Of a DNA stretch of 64,000 nucleotides, positions 52,276 through 60,695 are shown one piece after another; positions within the stretch are counted from its first letter, which is position 1; the number at the start of each line of letters is the position of its first letter. Position numbers and translations under genes: made by a program. The DNA is from Scatacola_A faecigallinarum (lineage in GTDB: Bacteria > Pseudomonadota > Alphaproteobacteria > RF32 > CAG-239): assembly GCA_018713605.1 (NCBI GenBank), contig DVOM01000017.1:1-64000 (forward strand), given 5' to 3'. Below the pieces are notes generated by a model. That model saw nothing but the letters and a program-made list of their open reading frames with translations. It had not been told where the DNA came from and did not search any database.

Positions 52276-53853
52276 ATGAGCATAAACGAAGATTCCGACA
52301 TTGATAACAAACGCATCGTCAATTATATTGTTGTTGCGGTGTTGGTTGTTGCGCTGCTGGCGCTCAACTGGTGCAGTTTGAAGAAATATCTGTCTTCCAA
52401 CAGCGGGACGATTAACGATTTTCAAATATCGGAGAGCGAAATGACCAAAACCAGAGAACCTGCCGTTGCCGGAATTTTTTACGCTTCCGAACTCCGCCAG
52501 CTGGACAGCGAGGTCGAGCACTATCTTTCTGCGGAAATCAGGCCGGGAACCGCGCGCCCAGAAATTCTGATCGTGCCGCATGCCGGCTATGTCTATTCGG
52601 CGCCGGTTGCCGCGCAGGCTTATCTGCAGCTGAAAAACTATGCCGGCAGAATAAAAAACGTCATCCTTGTCGGTCCGTCGCACCGTATGGCTTTCAAGGG
52701 CATTGCCGCAACGTCGGCCGATGAGTTCAAAACGCCGCTTGGCAAGGTACGGGTTAATCGTGAGCTGACGGACAGGATTGTCGCGGCCAACGCCGCCGTC
52801 CGCATTTTGGACGCCGCGCACCGTCAGGAACACAGTCTGGAGGTGCAACTGCCGTTTTTGCAGAAAGTTCTTGACCGGTTCAAAATCGTGCCGCTGGTTT
52901 ACGGCGACGTTTCGGCCGAAGAACTGGCGCGGGTTTTGGAACCTTATGTAACCGACGCCGGTGCGGTTATCATCGTTTCTGCCGATTTGTCGCATTATTT
53001 CGATTATGACACCGCCCGTGTGCTTGATGGGAAAACCGCGGGACTGATTGAGCAAAATCGTCCCGAAATCGAAAATCATATGTCCTGCGGCGCAACCGGA
53101 ATTAATGCGGCGCTGCTTCTGGCCGCCGAAAAACATCTTCGTCCGGAAACGCTGGAACTGGCCAATTCGGGAGACACCGTCGGCGATCGGGACAGCGTCG
53201 TCGGCTACGGCGCCTGGTCTTTTGCTGCCGAACCGGAGCCGGCTGTACCGGCCGGCCGGTTGGAGGCCGAGCTTGAAAACCTGCGCCGCTTCGCTTCTTT
53301 TTATGGCCGGGACTTATATCAGATTGCCCGCCGCGCTCTCAGCGAAGCCGCAGAACACGGGCGGCGTTTTGAACCTTCGCGCGGCGATTGGCCGGACAAG
53401 CTGTTTGACAAGGGGGCCGCTTTTGTGACGCTGACGGTTAAGGATAGCCTTCGCGGCTGTATCGGTACGGTGGTGCCGTATCAGGCCGTAGCGTTGGATG
53501 TTGCCGCCAATGCTTATGAAGCCGCCATGGAAGACAGCCGCTTTCAGCCGGTAAAACCGGAAGAACTGCCCGGTATTGATATAGAAATTTCGCTGCTTAC
53601 CGATTATGAGGAAATAGATTTTGCCGACGAAAAGGAGCTGCTGACCAAAATCCGTCCCGGCGTTGACGGCCTGATTATCCGCGACGGCGACCGGCAGGGG
53701 CTGTTTTTGCCGTCCGTCTGGGAACAGCTGCCCGGCAGGCAGGACTTTTTGAACAATTTAAAATTAAAAGCCGGTATGAGTCCGACCTATTGGTCCGACA
53801 ATATCAAGGTTTACCGATTCAGAACTCTGGAGATAAAAGAAAATGAAAATTAA
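52276..53853 (+). CDS. Membrane-anchored MEMO-AMMECR1 fusion (AmmeMemo proteins B and A)
   Basis: 525 residues. A membrane helix at about 13-34, then a MEMO1 domain (about 58-325; PHAGYVYS, GPSH, HSLEVQLPF, ADLSHYFDYD, SCGATG: all the conserved His, Asp and Cys) and an AMMECR1 domain (about 345-520; GAAFVTLTVKDSLRGCIGT, AMEDSRFQPV). These are normally parts of the AmmeMemoRadiSam system together with a radical SAM enzyme, which is not in this window. The N-terminal anchor is unusual. It precedes a metallopeptidase gene with an 11-base overlap. Confidence 0.88.
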   Translation: MSINEDSDIDNKRIVNYIVVAVLVVALLALNWCSLKKYLSSNSGTINDFQISESEMTKTREPAVAGIFYASELRQLDSEVEHYLSAEIRPGTARPEILIVPHAGYVYSAPVAAQAYLQLKNYAGRIKNVILVGPSHRMAFKGIAATSADEFKTPLGKVRVNRELTDRIVAANAAVRILDAAHRQEHSLEVQLPFLQKVLDRFKIVPLVYGDVSAEELARVLEPYVTDAGAVIIVSADLSHYFDYDTARVLDGKTAGLIEQNRPEIENHMSCGATGINAALLLAAEKHLRPETLELANSGDTVGDRDSVVGYGAWSFAAEPEPAVPAGRLEAELENLRRFASFYGRDLYQIARRALSEAAEHGRRFEPSRGDWPDKLFDKGAAFVTLTVKDSLRGCIGTVVPYQAVALDVAANAYEAAMEDSRFQPVKPEELPGIDIEISLLTDYEEIDFADEKELLTKIRPGVDGLIIRDGDRQGLFLPSVWEQLPGRQDFLNNLKLKAGMSPTYWSDNIKVYRFRTLEIKENEN

Positions 53854-55555
53854 CGGTTATGAACTGAATGTCAGCGAAGATTTTCTTGATGATATTTTCG
53901 CGCACAAAACCCGCACGATTGAACTGGTTAACAAAGACTTTCCCGGATACAGAAATCTGACCGAGGGCAATAAGAAGGCGCTTGAGCATTTGGTTGCTGC
54001 TGCCAAAATTTTCGACGACGTGGCCATGGAACAGGATCACGAAATGAACCTGCCGATGAAAAAAGCGCTGGAAGAGGCCGCCAAAACCAGTACGCATGCC
54101 GCCAAGGCTCTCCGTCTGTTTATGTCTTTTCACGGTGTGGAGGGGCACAACGGCATAGATCTGGAGCCGATTGAAATTTTCAAAGGCATAAAGGGGAACA
54201 AGGGGCGCAATTTTTACCCTTCCGATTTAAGCGTCGACGAGTTTCATCAGATAATCGCCCGCATGATAAGCGAAGGCAGGATTGACGAAGTCAGAAAAAT
54301 TCTGAGCGTTCGCACCATGGTTCGCCGCGACGGCAAGGATTTAAAAGCGATTGACTATACCGAATATTTTGCCGATGCCTTTTCCAAAGCGGCCAATGAG
54401 CTGGAGGTTGCCGCCCATTATACGACCGACGATGACTTTAAGGACTATCTTGGCTGGCAGGCTCAGGCTCTGTTGCAGAATAACGAAGATATGGACATGC
54501 TGGCAGATAAGCATTGGGCCGTTTTGCAGAACGATAACCAGCTGGAGTTCACGCTTGGCCGCGAGAGTTATGACGACGAGCTGACCGCCACCATCTACGA
54601 CAATCCGGAACTGATGAAACTGATTAACGAACATCAGATAGAAGTCAATCCCAAAGACATGCTCGGTGTCCGCGTCGGCATCATCAACAGGGAGGGTACC
54701 GGACTTATTCTCAAATTTAAGGAACATATGCCGGAACTGGCCAAACTGATGCCTTGGGCTGACCGCTACCATCAAAGCGTTTCCGACGGCGAGGAATTGA
54801 AGCAGACCATGGTTGACGTCGACCTCGTTGCCCTGACCGGCGACTATGCCCAGTGCCGCGGTGCCATAACGACGGCACAGAACCTGCCCAACAACGACAA
54901 ACTGTCGATTAAGACCGGCGGCGGCCATCGCAATGCTTACCATCGCCAGGTGCGCAAATCGGTTGATGTCGAACGCAACCGCAAATTGCTGGAGAAACTG
55001 GTTGCACCCGAATTGCACAGGTATTTTGACCTCGAAGCGGATCATCTTTTCGTCATCGGTCACGAAAACGGCCACTCGCTCGGGCCGGACAATGAATATC
55101 AGCGCGCGCTCGGCCTGCATCGCAGCACCATCGAAGAAGAAAAGGCCGATACGGTTTCAATCGCTTTCATGCCCGAATATGTCAAGGCCGGCGTCATTGA
55201 TGGGGAAACGCTGAAAAAGATTTATACCACCTGGGTCGTCTACCGGCTGTTTCTTAAGGCACAGCCGTTGGAAGCGCATCGTGTCGGCGAACTGATACAT
55301 TTTAATTTCCTGCATGACAACGGCGCATTTTATTTTGACGAAAACAACAAGCTGCACATAAACTTTGACCGGTTTCATGATGTCGTTTTTGCCATGTTGA
55401 AAGAAACCATAGAGGTTCAGCTGTCGAAATCGTCTGAAAAAGCCAAAGCTTTTATTGATAAATATACGAATTGGGGTAAACATTCGCAGTATATTGCAGA
55501 AGTCCAGAAAGAACTGGGCGTCAAAAACTATATTGTGATTAAGGATTATTTCTAA
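53843..55555 (+). CDS. M49-like (dipeptidyl peptidase III-type) metallopeptidase
   Basis: 570 residues. Zinc motif HENGH (407-411) in GHENGHSLGP and the second motif EEEKAD (431-436) match the two-motif layout of M49 peptidases (HExxGH or HExxH, then EExxA(E/D)). Here the first motif is the short HExxH form seen in some bacteria. No signal peptide, so cytoplasmic. Likely releases dipeptides or cleaves another substrate. Overlaps the AMMECR1 fusion at its start and directly abuts sdaA (TAA then ATG). Confidence 0.82.
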   Translation: MKINGYELNVSEDFLDDIFAHKTRTIELVNKDFPGYRNLTEGNKKALEHLVAAAKIFDDVAMEQDHEMNLPMKKALEEAAKTSTHAAKALRLFMSFHGVEGHNGIDLEPIEIFKGIKGNKGRNFYPSDLSVDEFHQIIARMISEGRIDEVRKILSVRTMVRRDGKDLKAIDYTEYFADAFSKAANELEVAAHYTTDDDFKDYLGWQAQALLQNNEDMDMLADKHWAVLQNDNQLEFTLGRESYDDELTATIYDNPELMKLINEHQIEVNPKDMLGVRVGIINREGTGLILKFKEHMPELAKLMPWADRYHQSVSDGEELKQTMVDVDLVALTGDYAQCRGAITTAQNLPNNDKLSIKTGGGHRNAYHRQVRKSVDVERNRKLLEKLVAPELHRYFDLEADHLFVIGHENGHSLGPDNEYQRALGLHRSTIEEEKADTVSIAFMPEYVKAGVIDGETLKKIYTTWVVYRLFLKAQPLEAHRVGELIHFNFLHDNGAFYFDENNKLHINFDRFHDVVFAMLKETIEVQLSKSSEKAKAFIDKYTNWGKHSQYIAEVQKELGVKNYIVIKDYF

Positions 55556-56938
55556 ATGTATTACAGCTTTTTCGAGATTTTTTCCATTGGCGTCGGTCCG
55601 TCGAGTTCGCATACCGTCGGCCCGATGCGTGCGGCCAAACGCTATATTGACAATCTGCACAAAAAAGAGCTTTTCGATAAGGTCGAGCGGGTTGAGGCAA
55701 CCTTGTACGGCTCGCTGGCGCTGACCGGTTTCGGACATGGAACGGTCAAAGCGATTGTTTACGGTTTCATGGGGTTGGAAGCGGAAGCCATTGATCCCGA
55801 AAAGCCTTATGTTTCGGCCGTAGAACGCGACAAGATTCTCCATCTCGGCCAGGAACGCCCCATTCCGTTTGACATCGAAAAGGACGTGATTTTCGAAAAG
55901 CAGACTTTTCTGCCCGAACATTCCAACGGCATGCGTTTCCGTGCCTATGACCGTGACGGAAATGTTTTGCTGGACGAAGTTTATTTTTCGGTCGGCGGCG
56001 GCACCATTGCCCGGCAGGACGAAATCAGCCGCCGCGTCGAGCGCGAGCCTTATAAGGTTCCCTTTGACTACAGCTCGGCCGCCGAACTTCTCGAAATCTG
56101 CGAAAAGGAGGGGCTTTCGATTGCCGACGTGGTTCTGATTAACGAAGCGGCGCTCCGTCCGCACGATGAAGTAATGGAAGGAATTGGGAAAATCCACCGG
56201 GTTATGCAGGCCTCCATCGATCGCGGCATGAAAGCCAAAGGTACGCTTCCCGGAGGTCTGAACATTGAACGTCGCGCCCACGAAATTTACTGCCGTCTGG
56301 AGCAGAAGTTTCGCGACAACGACTACGATCCGCTGCTGATGATAGACTGGATAAACCTCTGGGGCTTCGCCGTCGCGGAAGAAAACGCCGCCGGCGGTCA
56401 GGTCGTTACCGCGCCGACCATGGGTTCCGCCGGAATTATCCCTGCCGTAATGCGCTATTTTGAACGTTTTGCTTCGCATAAGTCCTGCAATGCGGTTGAA
56501 GACGGCATTGTCAAATTTCTGCTGACCGCTTCCGGCATTTGCAGCCTTTACCGCTCCAATGCCTCGATTTCCGGCGCCGAAGTCGGTTGCCAGGGGGAAG
56601 TCGGCGTGGCATGCTCAATGGCGGCGGCCGGTTTGGTGGCGGCCATGGGCGGAAGTTACAAACAGGTGGAAAACGCCGCAGAAATCGCCATGGAACACAA
56701 TCTGGGGCTGACCTGCGACCCGATAGGCGGTCTGGTGCAGATTCCCTGTATCGAACGCAATGCGATGGGTGCTGTCAAGGCAGTCAATTCGGCGCGAATA
56801 GCCATGAAAGGCGACGGTACGCATTTCGTGCCGCTCGACGACGTGATTAAGACCATGCTGGACACCGGCCGCGACATGAATAACAAATATAAGGAAACCT
56901 CGCTCGGCGGTTTGGCCGTCAACGTCCCGAACTGCTGA
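55556..56938 (+). CDS. sdaA: L-serine ammonia-lyase, Fe-S type
   Basis: 460 residues, single-chain form with beta and alpha parts fused. SIGVGPSSSHTVGPMRA (11-27) and the later cysteines in SHKSCNA and GLTCDPIGG hold the 4Fe-4S cluster. It deaminates L-serine to pyruvate. It needs Fe-S assembly, supplied by the suf genes in this window. Start codon immediately follows the stop of the peptidase gene, so coupled. Confidence 0.94.
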   Translation: MYYSFFEIFSIGVGPSSSHTVGPMRAAKRYIDNLHKKELFDKVERVEATLYGSLALTGFGHGTVKAIVYGFMGLEAEAIDPEKPYVSAVERDKILHLGQERPIPFDIEKDVIFEKQTFLPEHSNGMRFRAYDRDGNVLLDEVYFSVGGGTIARQDEISRRVEREPYKVPFDYSSAAELLEICEKEGLSIADVVLINEAALRPHDEVMEGIGKIHRVMQASIDRGMKAKGTLPGGLNIERRAHEIYCRLEQKFRDNDYDPLLMIDWINLWGFAVAEENAAGGQVVTAPTMGSAGIIPAVMRYFERFASHKSCNAVEDGIVKFLLTASGICSLYRSNASISGAEVGCQGEVGVACSMAAAGLVAAMGGSYKQVENAAEIAMEHNLGLTCDPIGGLVQIPCIERNAMGAVKAVNSARIAMKGDGTHFVPLDDVIKTMLDTGRDMNNKYKETSLGGLAVNVPNC

Positions 56939-57024
56939 CGCGGAACAACTTGCAGAATTTGCTTGCTAATCGGTGCAAAATGGCTTTTAATCCGGTTAAT
57001 GGATAAATAACCGGAGTTTTGATA

Positions 57025-57393
57025 ATGTTTAAAAAACTGCTCGACGGAGAACTCAGCCTGAAAGACACGTTCTGGAAGTTTGGCGTTGTCGGTCTGGTCT
57101 TTGTCAATATGCTGGTTCGCATTTTCGGTTCCATGCTGGCTCAGAAACTCAACGGCATAACAATCCTCAACTATTACCGTACATATTTTAACCCGCTTAA
57201 AATGGACAGCGGCATGGTTTTGCTGACGGTGCTGTATCTGGTTTCGCTGGGCATTTTGCTTTTTTACTGCGTAACCGTTGTTCTGGGGACATGGCGCTCT
57301 TCGGCACAGTATGACCGCAGCCTGTGGCTCCGCCATCTTTCGCGCTTTTTGATTCTGGTTATGGTTTTTTATTCTGTCCGTTCGTTGTTTTAA
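57025..57393 (+). CDS. Small membrane protein
   Basis: 122 residues from ATG at 57025 (CCGGAG eight bases upstream). Three hydrophobic helices (about 16-38, 62-86, 104-120). No family recognised. A short lipoprotein gene follows 12 bases later, likely in the same transcript. Confidence 0.68.
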   Translation: MFKKLLDGELSLKDTFWKFGVVGLVFVNMLVRIFGSMLAQKLNGITILNYYRTYFNPLKMDSGMVLLTVLYLVSLGILLFYCVTVVLGTWRSSAQYDRSLWLRHLSRFLILVMVFYSVRSLF

Positions 57394-57405
57394 GGGTTTG
57401 TTCCG

Positions 57406-57561
57406 ATGAAAAAATTGATTTTGCTGGTTTGCTTTTTTCTGCTGTTTGGCTGTAAGGTCGGCGAGTTTCCCGAAAATCGCAACCGTCTGCACGAATTGGG
57501 GCATGAAAAAAACTTTTGCCAGAAGTCCCCGGAGCGTTGCGTCGACGGCGTGCAATGGTAA
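57406..57561 (+). CDS. Small lipoprotein
   Basis: 51 residues. MKKLILLVCFFLLFGCK is a lipoprotein signal with Cys16 in the lipobox LLFGC. The mature part is only 36 residues with two more cysteines (NFCQKSPERC). No family recognised. A terminator lies ten bases after the stop. Confidence 0.7.
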   Translation: MKKLILLVCFFLLFGCKVGEFPENRNRLHELGHEKNFCQKSPERCVDGVQW

Positions 57562-57568
57562 TTCACAA

Positions 57569-57600
57569 AAAAACCGTCCGAATCCGGACGGTTTTTATTT
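57569..57600. terminator. Bidirectional terminator
   Basis: Stem AAACCGTCCG / CGGACGGTTT, T5 on + and A-run on left; serves the lipoprotein gene and the minus gene ending at 57614. Confidence 0.82.
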
Positions 57601-57613
57601 TGCCTGAGAAGCT

Positions 57614-58432
57614 TTAGTCTATATTAACCACAATACCCTGATTGAGGATAAACTCCGGCGTTTTGCCGTTGAACGAATTGTATTTTCTAACCAGTTCTTC
57701 CGCTTCGGGGTCACGTTTGGGCTGCGTTGTACGGCAGGCATTGTTTTTGGCACGCGGCTGTCTTCCGGTTCTGGCCTCAATGGCCTGCGCGTTGCGTTCG
57801 GCTTCCTGTTCCTTGGTCTTGTCGACCTTAATTTCTTCCGGCGCTTTCAGAATCTTGTCCAGAACGCCCTGAGTCTCGCGCGAACGGCGGTTGGTATAGA
57901 CAATGTTCTGTTTGTCGGCCGGCAGCATTTCGAGAATTTTTTCCAGATTCGGCAGCTGTTTCTGTTTTTTTATCAGGTTAATGTCATCTACGACCAGAAT
58001 ATTGGTTTTGGACAGGTCGACACGGCCTTCGGCGGCAATGTCCAGCAGCAGGTCCGGCGAACCGATGATGACATTGGCTTCGTTGTCGATGTCTTCGTCA
58101 CGGTCCTTAATTGTTGCCTCGTTGATTTCGTGATATTTGTTAAAAACGGCCAGGCGGTCGGAAACTTTGACCGATTGTGCCGAATCCGGCGTGACAATCA
58201 GAATGTTTTTGCCGCTGCTGCCCTTGTCGGAATTGTTGCTGCTGATGATGTCAATCAGCGGAAAGACGTAGGACATGGTTTTGCCGCAGCCGGCCGGTGC
58301 AATCGTAAAAACGTCCTTGCCTTGCAGAATTGAAGGAATGACGTCGGTTTGTACGGTCGTCGGCTCTTTGATGCCAAATTCATCGATAGCCTGAATGGTT
58401 TTTTCGCTCAGGCCCAAATCTGAAAAATTCAT
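57614..58432 (-). CDS. Single-domain DEAD-box-like protein
   Basis: 272 residues. RecA domain 1 of a DEAD-box helicase only: Q-motif region FGIKEPTTVQ, Walker A APAGCGKT (about 46-53), IVTPDS, IGSPDLLL. The DEAD box reads VVDDIN and the SAT motif reads VYTNRR; the second RecA domain is absent and replaced by a basic tail with KTKEQEAERNAQAIEARTG. Unwinding is not expected; ATP-dependent RNA binding or regulation of another helicase is possible. Frame is intact and no second-domain remnant is seen downstream. Confidence 0.82.
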   Translation of the reverse strand: MNFSDLGLSEKTIQAIDEFGIKEPTTVQTDVIPSILQGKDVFTIAPAGCGKTMSYVFPLIDIISSNNSDKGSSGKNILIVTPDSAQSVKVSDRLAVFNKYHEINEATIKDRDEDIDNEANVIIGSPDLLLDIAAEGRVDLSKTNILVVDDINLIKKQKQLPNLEKILEMLPADKQNIVYTNRRSRETQGVLDKILKAPEEIKVDKTKEQEAERNAQAIEARTGRQPRAKNNACRTTQPKRDPEAEELVRKYNSFNGKTPEFILNQGIVVNID

Positions 58433-58531
58433 TGTACTTCTTCTCTTTAAATATTGGTTTATATTGTTTTTTTAGATACTATGTATTTTATAAAGCCTAG
58501 TCAACCCCAAATGAAAACAAGGACGGATAAG

Positions 58532-59080
58532 ATGTTGATGAACAGACGGAATTCACTTCTCATGATTATTGACGTTCAGGAACGCCTGGCGCCGGCGATG
58601 GATGATCCGCGGCAGGTTATCAGCAACAGCGCCCGGCTGGTCGGTGCTGCCAAGGCCATGGGCGTGCCTTTTGTCATTACCGAGCAATACCCCAAAGGTC
58701 TGGGACAGACGATGATTGACGTCCGGCAGGAAGCCGGAGATGAGGCGGCGTTTTTTTCAAAGCTGTATTTTTCCTGTGCCCGCGAACCGGAAATTATGCA
58801 GGCAATACAGGAGTCCGGGCGCAGGCAGATTATTCTTGCCGGCGCCGAAACCCATATTTGTCTGCTTCAGACGGCTATGGATTTGAAAGGGCAGGGGTAT
58901 GAGGTTTTTGTCGTATCCAATGCCAGCTCTTCGCGGGATGCCGTCCAGAATGTGATGGCATTGCAGCGGATGGCGCATGGCGGCATTGATATTGTCACCT
59001 CCGAAATGGTCATTTTCGAATGGCTGGAAAAAGCCGGAACCGATGAGTTCAAACAAATCGTCAACAAATATATTTTGTAA
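58532..59080 (+). CDS. Isochorismatase-like cysteine hydrolase
   Basis: 182 residues from ATG at 58532 (AAGGA eight bases upstream). Catalytic triad pattern: LLMIIDVQERL (Asp about 13), a Lys in FFSKLYF, and Cys in AGAETHICLLQTA (about 114). Family members hydrolyse nicotinamide, isochorismate or ureido compounds; the YcaC-like sub-type fits best. Substrate unknown. Terminator follows. Confidence 0.88.
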   Translation: MLMNRRNSLLMIIDVQERLAPAMDDPRQVISNSARLVGAAKAMGVPFVITEQYPKGLGQTMIDVRQEAGDEAAFFSKLYFSCAREPEIMQAIQESGRRQIILAGAETHICLLQTAMDLKGQGYEVFVVSNASSSRDAVQNVMALQRMAHGGIDIVTSEMVIFEWLEKAGTDEFKQIVNKYIL

Positions 59081-59090
59081 GCTGAATATT

Positions 59091-59130
59091 AAAAACCGGC
59101 ATGCCGTAATTCGGTGTGCCGGTTTTATAT
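59091..59130. terminator. Terminator between convergent genes
   Basis: Stem AAAACCGGCATGCC / GTGCCGGTTTT with an imperfect centre. Confidence 0.78.
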
Positions 59131-59139
59131 GGCAATGTG

Positions 59140-60084
59140 TCATGAACACATGCTTTTGCCGGAAACCCGGACATAACTGATGTTCTCTTTGTCAGTCCTG
59201 TATCTTTTTTCGTCACGTACCGAACCGATACGGTTAAGCATGTTGTCACGGTATTTTTCCGGCACGTTCAAAATCCGCAGCTGCAGTTCCCAGATGTTGA
59301 GCATGGTATCCATGTTGCCTTTCAGATAACCGCCGACATCGTTCAGTCCGTTGCGTTCGGCGCCGCTGATAATCCGATCGACCAGCTGCGTGCGGTATTC
59401 GATGAGTTTCGGATCTTTGGCATGTTCGTCCTTGTAACACAGTGCGCCCGGAAGCAGTCCGCGGGTCAGATACAGGGGCGTGTTAAAACCTTTGGTCTGG
59501 TTTTTCGGAATGCCCGGGCGTTCGGTAATAAACGGTTGCAGGTCGATAATGAACCAACGCTGGTCTACCGCCGAATACAGAATGTTGCCGGTATTGGTAA
59601 ACAGGCCGCCGCCGACGTCCATACTGTATTTCTTTGACGACAGGTAATGCAGGTCGTCATAGATGAAGTCGATGGCGCGTTCGGGAATTTCCAGCATTTT
59701 TTCGCTCAGCAGCCGGGTTTTGATTAACGCTTCTTCACTGTCTGGTTTGGGGCGTCCCGGTTTGTAAACCTCAAACGAAAAACCCGGACAGTAGCGGTTA
59801 ACCGTCAGCACCGGTCCGTCGTCGTCCAGCAGTTTCGGATGGTTGAAATAAGCCACCGTCTGCGCAAAGTTTCGTTCGCCGAAGATGTCCGGCTGCATAA
59901 CCGGTTCGGCTTCTTTCAGCGCTGCGGCCAGTTCGTTAATCGGCATGTCGGTCAGTCTTTTGCGTACCGTAAAGTTGGGGTTTGTATGAATCTTGAATAC
60001 CTGGGCTTCGGCGCCTTCGCCGAGCGGCGCTTCGCTGACGGCAAAAACAATTTCGTCAATCTCGGGCAGGTCGGTTTTTCTCAC
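59140..60084 (-). CDS. Atypical protein-kinase-like protein
   Basis: 314 residues from a GTG at 60084 with AAGGA eight bases upstream; the frame further upstream to 60204 has no RBS. The layout recalls a small kinase: a glycine-rich start PLGEGAEAQVFKI (about 21-33), FTVRKRL with a possible ATP lysine, then GGGLFTNTGNILY (about 183-195) in place of the catalytic loop Asn, and WFIIDLQPF in place of DFG. Similar minimal kinases occur among secreted effectors. Assignment is by pattern only; it could be an unrelated fold. Confidence 0.5.
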   Translation of the reverse strand: MRKTDLPEIDEIVFAVSEAPLGEGAEAQVFKIHTNPNFTVRKRLTDMPINELAAALKEAEPVMQPDIFGERNFAQTVAYFNHPKLLDDDGPVLTVNRYCPGFSFEVYKPGRPKPDSEEALIKTRLLSEKMLEIPERAIDFIYDDLHYLSSKKYSMDVGGGLFTNTGNILYSAVDQRWFIIDLQPFITERPGIPKNQTKGFNTPLYLTRGLLPGALCYKDEHAKDPKLIEYRTQLVDRIISGAERNGLNDVGGYLKGNMDTMLNIWELQLRILNVPEKYRDNMLNRIGSVRDEKRYRTDKENISYVRVSGKSMCS

Positions 60085-60186
60085 AATCGCAATCCTTGTT
60101 ATTTTGTCAAAATTATGTATATTTATACACCGGATTTTTATAAAAGACAACATGCAATGAATATTTTTTTTGTCTATAAAACGTAA

Positions 60187-60218
60187 AAAGCTTCCGCCTG
60201 GCAACGGAAGCTTTTAAT
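60187..60218 (-). terminator. Terminator of the cupin gene
   Basis: Stem AAAAAGCTTCCG / CGGAAGCTTTT between two minus-strand genes. Confidence 0.8.
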
Positions 60219-60233
60219 GAAACAGGAAAATTC

Positions 60234-60599
60234 CTATCCGGCGCGGCCGTAACTGTCTTCGTAACGGATAATGTCGTTTTCGTCCAGAGTTTCGCCGGTC
60301 TGGACTTCGATGAATTCCATGTTCTTGTCAGTGTTGTTCTGGATGCGGTGTTTCATTTTGACCGGAATGAAAACGTTTTCGCCAGCTTTCTTGACGATTT
60401 TGTCTTCGCCGAGCGTAACGACCGCTTCGCCGCTAACGATAATCCAGTGCTCGTTGCGGAAGTCGTGCGACTGCAGCGACAGTATGTTGCCGGGCGTGAC
60501 ACAGATTCTCTTAACGCAGAAACCGTCGCCGGAATCCAAAACTTCCCATGTGCCCCAGGGGCGGTTGTCACGGTCGCCTTTTTTGTAATTGTTGGCCAT
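60234..60599 (-). CDS. Mannose-6-phosphate isomerase type II-like cupin
   Basis: 121 residues from ATG at 60599 (AAGGAG seven bases upstream). RPWGTWEVLDSG, FCVKRICVTPGNILSLQSH, EHWIIVSGEAVVTLG and NVFIPVKMKHRIQN are the C-terminal isomerase-domain blocks of ManC-type proteins, here standing alone. It would convert mannose- to fructose-6-phosphate for GDP-mannose and surface glycan synthesis. No other glycan genes are near. Confidence 0.88.
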   Translation of the reverse strand: MANNYKKGDRDNRPWGTWEVLDSGDGFCVKRICVTPGNILSLQSHDFRNEHWIIVSGEAVVTLGEDKIVKKAGENVFIPVKMKHRIQNNTDKNMEFIEVQTGETLDENDIIRYEDSYGRAG

Positions 60600-60695
60600 T
60601 TTTTTGCTCCTTAACCAAAGTTTATACTTGATGAAAATGAATATAGGCAATATAACTTAAAGCGCAAGAATTAAATTTTTTAAGATGGAACAATT

